From Sorangium aterium (lineage in GTDB: Bacteria > Myxococcota_A > Polyangia > Polyangiales > Polyangiaceae): a stretch of DNA of 64,000 nt. Shown in pieces: positions 18,461 through 26,965 of this stretch (positions are counted from its first letter, which is position 1; the number at the start of each line of letters is the position of its first letter). The DNA lies in contig NZ_JAQNDK010000002.1 of NCBI RefSeq assembly GCF_028368935.1, positions 992,001 to 1,056,000 of the forward strand. The letters run 5' to 3'. Under the pieces are notes generated by a model. That model was not told where the DNA came from. It worked only from the letters and a program-made list of their open reading frames with translations, and did not search any database. The position numbers were made by a program, and so were the translations under genes.

Positions 18461-19175
18461 GAGCCCGGCCTCGGAGCGCGCCGCCGGCGCGCCCGCTGTG
18501 CACGTCATCCGTGACGGAGAGCTCGGCGCCCGCTGCGCGGAGCTCCTGACCGGCGCAGGGGCGCGGGTCACGACGTCGGCGCTGGGCACGGGCGCGCCGG
18601 AGGCGCTGCCCGACGCGGTGATCGTCCTCGCGACCGATCGCCCCCGGCCCGCGGCGGCGCTCGCGCTCGACGCGGCGGCGTTCGCGGCGCGGGTCGCGTG
18701 GACGTCGGGCACGCTGCTCGCGCACGAGCTCCGGATCGGGCCGTCGATCGTCCCCGGCCGCACGCCGTGCTTCGCCTGCTTCACGCGGCGCGTGCGCTCG
18801 GTCGCGCTGGACCTCGCGGCGCACGACGCCCTCGAGGCGCTCGGGGCCTCGGGCGACCTTCGCCCCTGGTTCCAGGGCGAGCTCGCGGCCGTCACCGAGC
18901 AGGCCGCGGCGCTGCTCGCCGCGGAGGCGCTCGCGCTCTTCAAGGAGCGCGGCGCGCCGGAGCCGCCTCGCGCCGGAGCCGCGCGCATGGGGCGCTTCTG
19001 GGAGTGCGACGTCACGTCGGGCGCGCTCCGCGCGCGGCGCTTCGCCCGGGTCGGGCTGTGCGGGCGGTGCGCCGCCGGCGAGCACGCGGCGGGGCGCGGG
19101 GCGTCGCTCGCGGGGTACTTCGCCGAGCACCCGCTCGCGATCGCCGGATCGTCCGGCGTGGGAGGTGGCCGATGA
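18438..19175 (+). CDS. ThiF/E1-like cyclodehydratase partner (ocin-ThiF-like), zinc-binding
   Basis: A 245-residue protein resembling the E1-like partner family of azole and thiopeptide clusters. The N-terminal half is a Rossmann-like fold with no clear ATP-binding motif. A zinc-type cysteine quartet is formed by TPCFACF (near residues 112-116) and GLCGRCAAG (near 211-214). Such proteins present the leader peptide to YcaO or stabilise it. It overlaps the YcaO gene by 23 nt and the next gene by 4 nt (ATGA). A second E1-like module lies in the next gene, so this one may be the accessory half of a split C protein. Confidence 0.75.
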   Translation: MIRSRSPESPASERAAGAPAVHVIRDGELGARCAELLTGAGARVTTSALGTGAPEALPDAVIVLATDRPRPAAALALDAAAFAARVAWTSGTLLAHELRIGPSIVPGRTPCFACFTRRVRSVALDLAAHDALEALGASGDLRPWFQGELAAVTEQAAALLAAEALALFKERGAPEPPRAGAARMGRFWECDVTSGALRARRFARVGLCGRCAAGEHAAGRGASLAGYFAEHPLAIAGSSGVGGGR

Positions 19176-20968
19176 GCCCGTCCGATGATGCCTACGAGGC
19201 CCGCGATCTCAGCCGCTTCGCCGAGCTTTACTGGGAGCTCCGCTGCCCGGAGCGCCCGCGCTTCGTCGAGGATCTCCTCCGCGTGACGCTCCCGGGCGGA
19301 GCGCTCCACGTCGTCGGCGGCGAGGCGCAGATCATCCAGGGAGCGTCGCTCCCGTGGGTGATGGAGAACCTCGTGCCGCTGCTCGACGGGACGCGCACCG
19401 TCGGCGACGTCGAGGCCGCGTTTCCGGGCGTCGTCGCCTCCGACCTGCGGGACGCGATCCACCTGATGCACATGCACGGCATGCTCGAGGAGGGCGAGGG
19501 CGCCGGGGCCGACGAGCCGCGCCGGGCGCAGCGCGCGTTCTTCAGCAGGTACCTCCGCCGGACCGGGCGCAACCGCAGCCGGGGGGAAGCGCAGCGGGCG
19601 CTCGAAGGCGCGCGCGTGCGCGCGCTGGGGGACGGCGACGCGCCGCTCGCGGGGATGCTCGTGACGATGCTCCGCGAGGCGGGCGTCGCCGACGTCCGCC
19701 TCGCCGCGAGCGCCGGGGAGCTCGCGCAGGGCGAGGTCGATCTGGCCGTGGTGATCGGCGACCAGGAGGCGCTCGAGGCGGCGGCGCGCGCGTGCATCGC
19801 GGCGCGCGTCCCGATGCTCGCGGCGAACGCCGGCACGTGGACGATCGGGCCGCTCACGATCCCCGGGGCGTCCGCGTGCCCGGCGTGCGTCCGGCTTCAG
19901 ATCGGCGCTGCCGCGGCGGATCCGGCGCTCGACGACGGCGCCGCTCGCGCGCTCTGGGGGCGCGCGCTCGTGAGCCGGGTCGCGCAGCACGTGATCTTCC
20001 ACGCGAGCGGGCTGCTCGCGGTGGCCCCGCTGGAGCACGTCGAGGTGTGGCGGCCCGGCGCCGGCGAGACGGCGCTCCACCCCTTCATGACCAGGCTGCC
20101 CGGCTGTCCGCTCTGCGGCGGCGACGCGCCGCCGCGGACGGCGACGCTCCCGTCCGGCCACGCGGAGAGCCTCGCGCGGATGTTCCACAACACGACGGTC
20201 GTCCAGCCGTGGCACATCGGCCAGCACGCGGGGATGCAGGCGCACATCAGCCCGGAGGTGCGGAAGCTGCAGAGCACGCCGGCCGCGCCGTCGCCGCGGC
20301 GGCCTCCGGAGGGCGCTGGCACGCAGGTCACCGCGCCGCTCGGCGCGGCGTTCGGCGCGCCGGCGGGGGCCGCGCTGTCGCGCAGGCGCGGCGCGACGGG
20401 GACGCTCGACGCGGGCGCGCTCGGCGCGCTGCTCGAGCTGAGCTTCGGCGGGCGCGTCGAGCGCCGCGCCGAGGGCGAGGCGCACGTGCGTCGCAACACG
20501 GCGTCGGCCGGGAACCTCGGCTCGGCGGAGGCGTACGTCGCCGTGGCGCGGGTCCCCGGGATCGCGGCGGGCGTCCACCGGTTCGAGCTCGCAGCGCGAG
20601 CGCTCGCGCCGCTCCGCGCCGGCGTGGTCGCGGGCGCCCTCGCGCGCGCCGCGCTCGCGGGCGGGAGCGCCGAGCACGCCGCGGCCGTGGAGTCCGCGGG
20701 CGCCGTGATCGTCGTCGTCGGCTCGGTCGCGCGGGCGTGCTCCAAGTACTACGCGCGCGGGTACACCTACGCGCTGCTCGACGCCGGGTTGATGGCCCAC
20801 CGCGTGGAGCTCCTCGCCCAGGAGCTCGGCCTCGCGGCGACGGCGGTCTGGACGTTCGACGACGAGGTCGTCGCAGGTGTCGTCGGCGTCGATGGCATCG
20901 ATCTCGCACCGCATCTCCTCATCGCGCTCAGGGGCGCAGCCACGGAGGCCCGCGATGTCTCTCGCTGA
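19172..20968 (+). CDS. Fusion: RRE + ThiF-like C protein + SagB-type azoline dehydrogenase
   Basis: A 598-residue fusion. Residues ~40-105 fit a RiPP recognition element: a beta-hairpin (ALHVVGGEAQIIQG) and winged-helix segments (LVPLLDGTRTVGDVEAAFPG, HMHGMLEEGEG). Residues ~145-345 are a degenerate E1/ThiF fold with zinc pairs SACPACVRL and PGCPLCGG. Residues ~395-598 are an FMN-dependent SagB-type nitroreductase domain with RRNTASAGNLGSAEAYV and the late motif YARGYTYALLDAGLMAHR. It would bind the leader and oxidise azolines to azoles. SagB is usually separate or paired differently, so this order is noteworthy. ATG 19172 overlaps the previous stop. Confidence 0.85.
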   Translation: MSPSDDAYEARDLSRFAELYWELRCPERPRFVEDLLRVTLPGGALHVVGGEAQIIQGASLPWVMENLVPLLDGTRTVGDVEAAFPGVVASDLRDAIHLMHMHGMLEEGEGAGADEPRRAQRAFFSRYLRRTGRNRSRGEAQRALEGARVRALGDGDAPLAGMLVTMLREAGVADVRLAASAGELAQGEVDLAVVIGDQEALEAAARACIAARVPMLAANAGTWTIGPLTIPGASACPACVRLQIGAAAADPALDDGAARALWGRALVSRVAQHVIFHASGLLAVAPLEHVEVWRPGAGETALHPFMTRLPGCPLCGGDAPPRTATLPSGHAESLARMFHNTTVVQPWHIGQHAGMQAHISPEVRKLQSTPAAPSPRRPPEGAGTQVTAPLGAAFGAPAGAALSRRRGATGTLDAGALGALLELSFGGRVERRAEGEAHVRRNTASAGNLGSAEAYVAVARVPGIAAGVHRFELAARALAPLRAGVVAGALARAALAGGSAEHAAAVESAGAVIVVVGSVARACSKYYARGYTYALLDAGLMAHRVELLAQELGLAATAVWTFDDEVVAGVVGVDGIDLAPHLLIALRGAATEARDVSR

Positions 20969-21734
20969 TCACAGGATCTCGTCCACGCTCGCGGCGGCGA
21001 CCCAGCCCCTGCGCGGGGTCGCCGAGCTCGTCGTCGCGAGCCGCTACCCCGAGACGCGGCCGTCGCCGGAGCCGGCGCTGCCCGCGCCGTCGCCGCTGCC
21101 CGGGGACGCGGAGCGCGCCCTCGCGCTGCCCGCGCCGCGCGCGCTCGAGTCGGTCCAGCGCTCGCTCGCGTCGGTCATCGCCGCGCGGCGGAGCGGAAGG
21201 CTTTCGGCGGGAGCCCTCGACGCGGCGACGCTCGGGACGCTGCTCGCGGCCGCCGCGGCGCGGCCGGCGGGGCTCGCGGACGCGACGCTCGATCCGCTGC
21301 TGTTTCCGGTGGTCTTCGACGTCGACGGTGTCCCGCCCGGCGCGCACCGGTACGACCGCGGCGAGCATCTCCTCGCGCCGATCGGTCCGGCGTCGCGCGC
21401 GCGGATGGCCGAGACCGCGATCCTCCAGCGCGAGCACGCCATGGGCGCGGCGGTGCTCTTCCTGGTGGTCCCGATCGGACGGTGGCTCGTGGCGTTCGGC
21501 GATCGCGGCTACCGGGGCGCGGCGTTCGCGGCGGGGTGGCTCACCGACCGCCTGTACCTCGTCGCGGAGACGCTCGGGCTCACCTACACGGCGACCGGCG
21601 GCTTCGCCCCCGCGGTGGTCGACGAGGTCCTCGGGCTCGACGGCCGCGATCATACGGCGTTCTTCGCGTTCGCCGTCGGAGGGCACCGCCAGCCGACCTC
21701 CCGCGAGGCGCCTCGCGGAGGGCAGCCGCGATGA
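20955..21734 (+). CDS. Second SagB-like FMN-dependent dehydrogenase
   Basis: A 259-residue nitroreductase-fold protein. The C-terminal half carries the SagB-type pattern: FGDRGYRGAAFAAGWLTDRL then VAETLGLTYTATGGFAPAVV and the VLGLDG segment. The N-terminal ~90 residues are Pro/Ala-rich with a short ASVIAARRSGR motif, the usual SagB opening. ATG 20955 gives a 14-nt overlap with the preceding fusion gene. Two SagB domains in one cluster suggest either two oxidation targets or a heteromeric enzyme. Whether both bind FMN cannot be judged from sequence alone. Confidence 0.8.
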   Translation: MSLADHRISSTLAAATQPLRGVAELVVASRYPETRPSPEPALPAPSPLPGDAERALALPAPRALESVQRSLASVIAARRSGRLSAGALDAATLGTLLAAAAARPAGLADATLDPLLFPVVFDVDGVPPGAHRYDRGEHLLAPIGPASRARMAETAILQREHAMGAAVLFLVVPIGRWLVAFGDRGYRGAAFAAGWLTDRLYLVAETLGLTYTATGGFAPAVVDEVLGLDGRDHTAFFAFAVGGHRQPTSREAPRGGQPR

Positions 21735-24289
21735 GCCGCGGGTTCCATGTCGCGTCGTGGGGCGCGCTGCGCGTCGCGGGGATGCCGGCCGACGCGCTCG
21801 TCGGGCTGCGCCTTCGCGAGAGCCCCGCGGTCGAGCGCGAGCTCGCCGTGGCCGAGATCGAGCTCGCGGCCGCGCGGGCGGACGCGGCGGCGCGCATGTT
21901 CGACGTCGTGCGCGGGTGCGACGACGAGGCGCTGCGCCGCGCGGCGCTCGAGGTGAAGCGGCGGCTGTTCAACGGAAAGGCCGTGGCGGCCGGCGCGCTC
22001 GAGGGCGCGAGGACCGCGCCGCCGGAAGGGGCGCGCGCCGCCCTCGCGCTCGTCGACGCGCGCGCGGCCCGGTGCGCCGCGCTGGAGGAGCGCTACGAGG
22101 CGACGTTCGCCGCGGAGTGGATCGCCGCGTCGGAGCGCTTCCGCCAGACGCTCGGGAGCTCGCGCCTGCTCGGGGGGATCCTGCTCTCGAGCGCCGATCA
22201 CTGGACCACGGCGCAGAAGCTCGCGGAGATCCCGAGCGGCGCGCCGCTCACCTCGGCGCAGCAGATCCGCGAGGCCACGATCGCGCGTTACGTCTTCCGC
22301 GCCACGGCGCGGACGACGCCGTTCGCGGGGTTCGCGGGCGTCGCGCTGCTCGACCTCTCCGCGTCGCCCCCAGGCGTCGGCGACGCGCCGCACGCGCCGC
22401 ACGCGCCGCGCACGCCCGGGGAGGCGCGGTGGCGCAGCCTCCCGCAGCTCGCGCTCGCGCACGCCGGGGAGCTCGTCGCGCGCGCGATGTCTTCTCAGCC
22501 GGCGGCTCACGCCCACGCACGCGCGCGCCTGCCGCTCCGGATGAACCCGCTCCGGCGCTTCGCGGCGGGCGCCGCGTCGTCGGTCGTGTTCTCGCGCGCA
22601 GGGTCGGGCGAGCTGATGTCGCTCGGGTGGACCCCCGCCGTCGCCCGCCTCGTCGAGGGCGCCCAGGGGCGCACGCTCGAGGACGCCGCCCGGGCGCTCG
22701 CGTCGGACGACGCCGACGAGCGAGCGTGCCGCGACGTCCTCGAGCAGCTCGTCGAGGCGGGCATGCTCGAGCCGGCGAGCGTCCCGATGGGTCCGACCCC
22801 TGCAGCGCTGCGCGCCGCGGCAGACGCCCTTGGCGAGATCGGGTGCGCGGGCGCGCCGGACGAGCTCCGCTCGGTCGCGCGGCGCCTCGAGGACTACGCG
22901 ACCGCCGACGTCGAGGCGCGCGCGCGCCTCGCCGCCGAGCTCGGCCGCGGTCGCGGGCGCTCGGCCGTGCTCGAGGATGTCATGGTGGACGGCGCCTTCG
23001 GCGCGGAGCTCCCTGCCACGCGCGGGGCGCTCGCCGCGGCGCTCGAGCCGGTCGTGCGCTTCGTCCGCGCGAGCGCCTGCGGGGCCGCGCACCGCCGGCT
23101 CTGCGCGGCGTTCGTCGAGCGGTTCGGTCGTGACGGCGTCTGCGACGACATCGGCGGCTTCGTGACCGAGATCCTCGAGGACCCGCAGCGCGTCGCGCGC
23201 ATCCGCGGCGCATCCGAGCCGATCCGCTGGATCGACGCGGAGCTCGGCCGCGTCGCCGCCGCGGCGACGGGCGATGCCGTGCGCCTCGATCCGGGGCTCT
23301 TCGAGGGGCTCGCCGCCCCGGACGCGCCGTCGTCGATGGCGCTCTTCCTCCAGATCGCGCCTCCCTGCCCGCGCGACGGCGGGGAGCCGCGCGTCGTGCT
23401 CAACGGCGCGCAGGCCGGGCGCGCGAAGTACCTGTCGCGCTACCTCGCGGACGCCGCGGGGCGCGCCCCCGAGGCCCTCGATGCGATCCGCCGCCGCCTG
23501 GCGCAGGAGGACGGTCCGCTCCCCGTCGAGCTTTCGCCCACGCTCGGCCTCAACTTCCAGGTGCATCCGCGCCTCACGGAGTGGGCGCTCGAGCTCCCGT
23601 GGGAGCCGAGCGCGCCCGGCGACAAGGTCCTCCCGCTCCGCGATCTCTCCCTCCGCTTCGACGCGGCGGCGGTCGAGCTCCGGCTCCGATCGCGCCGCCT
23701 CGGCCGCGACATCGAGCCGATCCACCTCGGCTTCCTGCGGGACGCCGCGCTCCCCGATCCGCACTTCCTGCTCCGCGCGCTCTCGCCGCGGCTCCGCGAC
23801 GACACGGTCGCGGAGCGGGCGGATCTCTACAACGTGCTCGATCGCCTCGATCTCGCCCGGGGCGTCGCGCTGGCCCCGCGGCGCCCGCGCCTCACGGTCG
23901 GTCGCGTCGTGGTGGAGCGCGCGCGGTGGGCGATCCCGGTGAGCGCGGTCCCGCGCAAGGAGCCGAAGCAGCCGTACGCGTCGTACTTCCGCGCGATCGC
24001 GCGCCTGCGGCGCGAGCGCGAGATCCCGGCCCGGGGGTTCGCCCGGTACGTCGGGCGGGAGGCGGCCGGCTTCGGCTTCACCGAGACGAACATGTACGTC
24101 GACTGGGAGAGCCCGTTCACGCTGATCGGGCTGGCTCGCCTGCTCGGCGGTCCCAGCGACGGGAGGAGCGGGTACCTCGTCTTCACCGAGCTCCTGCCGG
24201 AGCCCGAGGCGTCGTGGCTGCGCCTCGACGGGAGGCCGCACGCGGCGGAGCTGCTCGTCGAGATCGACGGCGAGAGGAGCGCGCGATGA
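21731..24289 (+). CDS. Split LanB-type dehydratase, glutamylation (N-terminal) protein
   Basis: An 852-residue protein matching the glutamylation domain of lantibiotic dehydratases, which uses glutamyl-tRNA to activate Ser/Thr. Recognisable segments are LGSSRLLGGILLSSADHW near residue 142 and the family hallmark RATARTTPFAGFAGVALL near 191-207. FLQIAPPCPRDGGEPRVVLN and LNFQVHPRLTEWALELPWEP follow further on. The C-terminus (RGFARYVGREAAGFGF to PEASWLRLDGRPH) ends where full-length LanB continues into the elimination domain. That domain is the next gene, with a 4-nt overlap. Split arrangements occur in thiopeptide and goadsporin pathways. Confidence 0.87.
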   Translation: MSRGFHVASWGALRVAGMPADALVGLRLRESPAVERELAVAEIELAAARADAAARMFDVVRGCDDEALRRAALEVKRRLFNGKAVAAGALEGARTAPPEGARAALALVDARAARCAALEERYEATFAAEWIAASERFRQTLGSSRLLGGILLSSADHWTTAQKLAEIPSGAPLTSAQQIREATIARYVFRATARTTPFAGFAGVALLDLSASPPGVGDAPHAPHAPRTPGEARWRSLPQLALAHAGELVARAMSSQPAAHAHARARLPLRMNPLRRFAAGAASSVVFSRAGSGELMSLGWTPAVARLVEGAQGRTLEDAARALASDDADERACRDVLEQLVEAGMLEPASVPMGPTPAALRAAADALGEIGCAGAPDELRSVARRLEDYATADVEARARLAAELGRGRGRSAVLEDVMVDGAFGAELPATRGALAAALEPVVRFVRASACGAAHRRLCAAFVERFGRDGVCDDIGGFVTEILEDPQRVARIRGASEPIRWIDAELGRVAAAATGDAVRLDPGLFEGLAAPDAPSSMALFLQIAPPCPRDGGEPRVVLNGAQAGRAKYLSRYLADAAGRAPEALDAIRRRLAQEDGPLPVELSPTLGLNFQVHPRLTEWALELPWEPSAPGDKVLPLRDLSLRFDAAAVELRLRSRRLGRDIEPIHLGFLRDAALPDPHFLLRALSPRLRDDTVAERADLYNVLDRLDLARGVALAPRRPRLTVGRVVVERARWAIPVSAVPRKEPKQPYASYFRAIARLRREREIPARGFARYVGREAAGFGFTETNMYVDWESPFTLIGLARLLGGPSDGRSGYLVFTELLPEPEASWLRLDGRPHAAELLVEIDGERSAR

Positions 24290-26916
24290 GCTGGATCTAC
24301 CGGAAGCTGTTCCACGGTCGGGGCCCCGAGGGCGAGGGGACCGACGCGCTCCTCCTCGGGTCGATCGATCCGCTCGTGAGCGGGCTCGAGCAGAGCGGCG
24401 CGATCGATCGTTTCTTCTTCCTCCGGTACGCCGAGGGAGGCGACCACCTGCGGCTGCGCGTGCGCGTGGCCCCCGGGCGCGACCCCGTCGACGTGGCGGC
24501 GCGCGTGGACGCCGCGGCGGCGTGCTGCACCGCCGTGTCGCGCGCGGAGGCCGCCGCGTACGAGCCGGAGCTCGAGAAGCACGGAGGGCCCGTGGGGATG
24601 GAGATCGCGGAGCGGCAGTTCTTCGCGTCGAGCAGGTTCGCGCTCGGCTGCATCCGGAAGACGGCGGGGCGGCCGCGGGCGCGCGCCCTCGTCGCCGTGT
24701 GCGCGCTCGACGCGCTGCTCGCGCGCGCGGGCGTCGCGGGGGACGCGCGGCGGTCGTTCCTCGCGGGGTACGCGCGGCACTGGCGCACGTTCGCCCGCGC
24801 CATCTCGGGCGTGGAGCTCGCCTGCGAAGCACCGGACGCCGAGTCGGTCGCGCTGGTGCGCGCGCTCGTGCGGGGAGAGGGGCTCGCCGCGCTCGGCGAG
24901 CTCGTCGACGACGAGCGCGCGCTCCTCACCGCGTTCGACGCCGATCTGCCCGAGCTCGCCGAGGCGTCGCGGCGCGGAGCGCTCGGCGTGCCGCTCGGGG
25001 CCGTCGTGACCAACCTCGCCCACACGTTCCATAACCGCCTCGGGCTCACGCTCGCCTTCGAGGTGTGGGTGGCCGATGCGCTCGCCGAGGCGGACGCGCT
25101 CGCCGAGGCAGGCGCCCCGCGCGAGCCGCCGCGGGCTCGCCCGCCGAGCGTCTCGCCGGGCGAGGCGTGGCAGCGCCTCGCCCGCGCGGCCGAGCAGCGC
25201 CGGCCCGTCACCGCGCTCCTCGACCCCGGCGAAGGCGCCGCGCTCGACGCGCTCCGCGACGCGGCCCGCCACGACGGCCTCCGGTTCATCGCGCCCGCCG
25301 CGCCCGCCGGGGTGCCCGCGCCGTTCGCGCTGCTGCGCGCCCTGGCGGACGCCCACCCGGCGGGCGGCGCGCTCCTCGCTGCCCTCGGCCGCATCGAGGC
25401 CGCGCACGACGCGCCGGAGTGCCCGCTGCCGCCCGACCCGGCTTCCGTGGCCGAGGCGCTCCGCGTCTTCCTCGCGGAGCACACGCTCGAGCCCACGGTG
25501 CTCGTCCTCCGCGACGTCGACGGCGCCGACGCCGACACGCAGCACGCCGTCGCGTTCCTCACGCGCGCCCTGGAGACGGAGCCGCTCGCCCTCGTCCTCA
25601 CCGCGAGCGGGCGCCCGAGCCCCGGGTGGGCCGCGATCGTGGCCGAGATCGAGGAGGGGCCGGGGCTCCTCCGCGTCGCGCCCGCGACCGCGCGCGCGCC
25701 CGAAGGCGAAGCGGCCGCCCCCGCGCTGACGCCGGGGCCCGCGACGGTCGCGCGGGGCGAAGCGCTCTGCCGCGCCGGCGCGCTGCACGAGGCCGCCGCG
25801 ATCCTCGGCGACGCCCTTGCGTCGCCCGGCCTCTCGCCCGCGGCGCGGGCCGACGCGCTCGTGGCCCTCGCGAGGACGACGCTCCGCATGTCGCGCCCGG
25901 CCCTCGCGCGGAAGGCCGCGGAGGCGGCGCTCCGCCTCGGCCTCCCGGAGCGCCGCCGCGCGCTCGCGCGGCGCGTCCTCATCGCCGCGCTCCACAACCT
26001 GGGCGAGACCGCCGCGCTCGACGCGCTCCGGGACGAGGTCGCTCAGCATCGCTTTGCGCCCGGCGCGTCCGCCGCGGAGCGCTGCTGGGCGGAGCTCGAC
26101 GCCGCGCTCGTGTGCGCCACCGACGCGCGCCGCGCCGAGCACGAGGCGCGGCTCGACGCCCTGCTCGCCGCGCCGCGCGGCGACGCGCCGCCGCAGTGCC
26201 TCGCCGCCGCGCACGCGTGGCGCGGGGCCGCGCACGCGGCCAGCGGCGAGCACGAGCGCGGCCTCGCGCACCAGCGCCGGGCGCTCGCCTTCGCCGAGGA
26301 GCTCGCCGATTTCCGCCGCGCCCTCATGGTGCGCGTGCGCCTCGCGAGCAGCGTCGCGGCCGCGGGCGAGCTCGCCGAGGCGGCTGCGCTCTTCGACATC
26401 GCGGCCCGTCACGCGGCGTGGATCGGCCTCTTCGACCTCGCGTCGCTCGCCGCGCAGAACGCGATCTCGCTCGGCCTCGCGCGCCGCGACGCCGCCCCGG
26501 TCCGCGCGTGGCTCGACGGCGCGCTGCCCGCGCGCGCCCGCGTGTGGCGCTCGCCCTACGGCGCGCTCGCCGTGCTCCACGCGCGCGCCGAGTCGGCCCT
26601 CGCGCGGGGCGAGGCCGCAGCGGCGGGGGCGCACCTCGATCGCCTGCGCGCGCGCCTCGCCGCGCTCGGTGGAGCCGCCCCGCAGAGCGCGCCCCTGCTC
26701 GCGCTCGCCGCGGCGCACCTCGAGGCCGACGTCGCCGCCGCCGCGGGGGACGACGCCGGCAGGGCGGCCGCGCTCGCGCGCGCCGCGGAGCTCACCGTGG
26801 GCGTGCCGCCGGAGGAGCGGCGGCTCGTCACGGCGATCGCCCGCGCGCGGCGCGACGCCTGCCGCGGCGACGGCCGCCGCGACAGGCCGGTGGTCCTCGG
26901 TTTGCAAAGTCCCTGA
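24286..26916 (+). CDS. SpaB_C/thiopeptide-type elimination domain fused to degenerate ATPase and helical-repeat region
   Basis: An 876-residue protein. Residues 1-270 match the SpaB_C/thiopeptide-ocin domain: WIYRKLFHGRGPEGEGTDAL, a FFLRYAEGGDHLRLRVRV strand and the closing AHTFHNRLGLTLAFEVWVAD. This domain removes glutamate to leave dehydroalanine; relatives perform the thiopeptide [4+2] closure. Residues ~290-470 look like a STAND/AAA-type ATPase without its Walker A lysine (LLDPGEGAALDAL) but with a Walker B-like VLVLRDVDGADADT. Residues ~485-870 are Ala/Leu-rich helical TPR-like repeats. The domain is normally only ~250-300 residues, so the 600-residue tail is exceptional. It may scaffold the synthetase or sense a signal. 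Confidence 0.78.
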   Translation: MSWIYRKLFHGRGPEGEGTDALLLGSIDPLVSGLEQSGAIDRFFFLRYAEGGDHLRLRVRVAPGRDPVDVAARVDAAAACCTAVSRAEAAAYEPELEKHGGPVGMEIAERQFFASSRFALGCIRKTAGRPRARALVAVCALDALLARAGVAGDARRSFLAGYARHWRTFARAISGVELACEAPDAESVALVRALVRGEGLAALGELVDDERALLTAFDADLPELAEASRRGALGVPLGAVVTNLAHTFHNRLGLTLAFEVWVADALAEADALAEAGAPREPPRARPPSVSPGEAWQRLARAAEQRRPVTALLDPGEGAALDALRDAARHDGLRFIAPAAPAGVPAPFALLRALADAHPAGGALLAALGRIEAAHDAPECPLPPDPASVAEALRVFLAEHTLEPTVLVLRDVDGADADTQHAVAFLTRALETEPLALVLTASGRPSPGWAAIVAEIEEGPGLLRVAPATARAPEGEAAAPALTPGPATVARGEALCRAGALHEAAAILGDALASPGLSPAARADALVALARTTLRMSRPALARKAAEAALRLGLPERRRALARRVLIAALHNLGETAALDALRDEVAQHRFAPGASAAERCWAELDAALVCATDARRAEHEARLDALLAAPRGDAPPQCLAAAHAWRGAAHAASGEHERGLAHQRRALAFAEELADFRRALMVRVRLASSVAAAGELAEAAALFDIAARHAAWIGLFDLASLAAQNAISLGLARRDAAPVRAWLDGALPARARVWRSPYGALAVLHARAESALARGEAAAAGAHLDRLRARLAALGGAAPQSAPLLALAAAHLEADVAAAAGDDAGRAAALARAAELTVGVPPEERRLVTAIARARRDACRGDGRRDRPVVLGLQSP

Positions 26917-26965
26917 ACGAACTCGAGCCGCGCCCGCCGCGGGCGCAGAGCGAAGGAGAAGCATC

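Noticed and set aside
16985..20914. A 1309-residue minus-strand reading frame over the RiPP genes
   Set aside because: It is antisense to four genes with clear family motifs, has no domain signature, and consists of low-complexity Arg/Ala/Glu runs.
24286..25100. SpaB_C domain as a thiopeptide [4+2] pyridine synthase
   Set aside because: Thiopeptide clusters carry separate elimination and cycloaddition proteins; here there is a single SpaB_C domain, directly coupled to the LanB N-terminal half, so elimination is the simpler reading. Cyclisation cannot be excluded.
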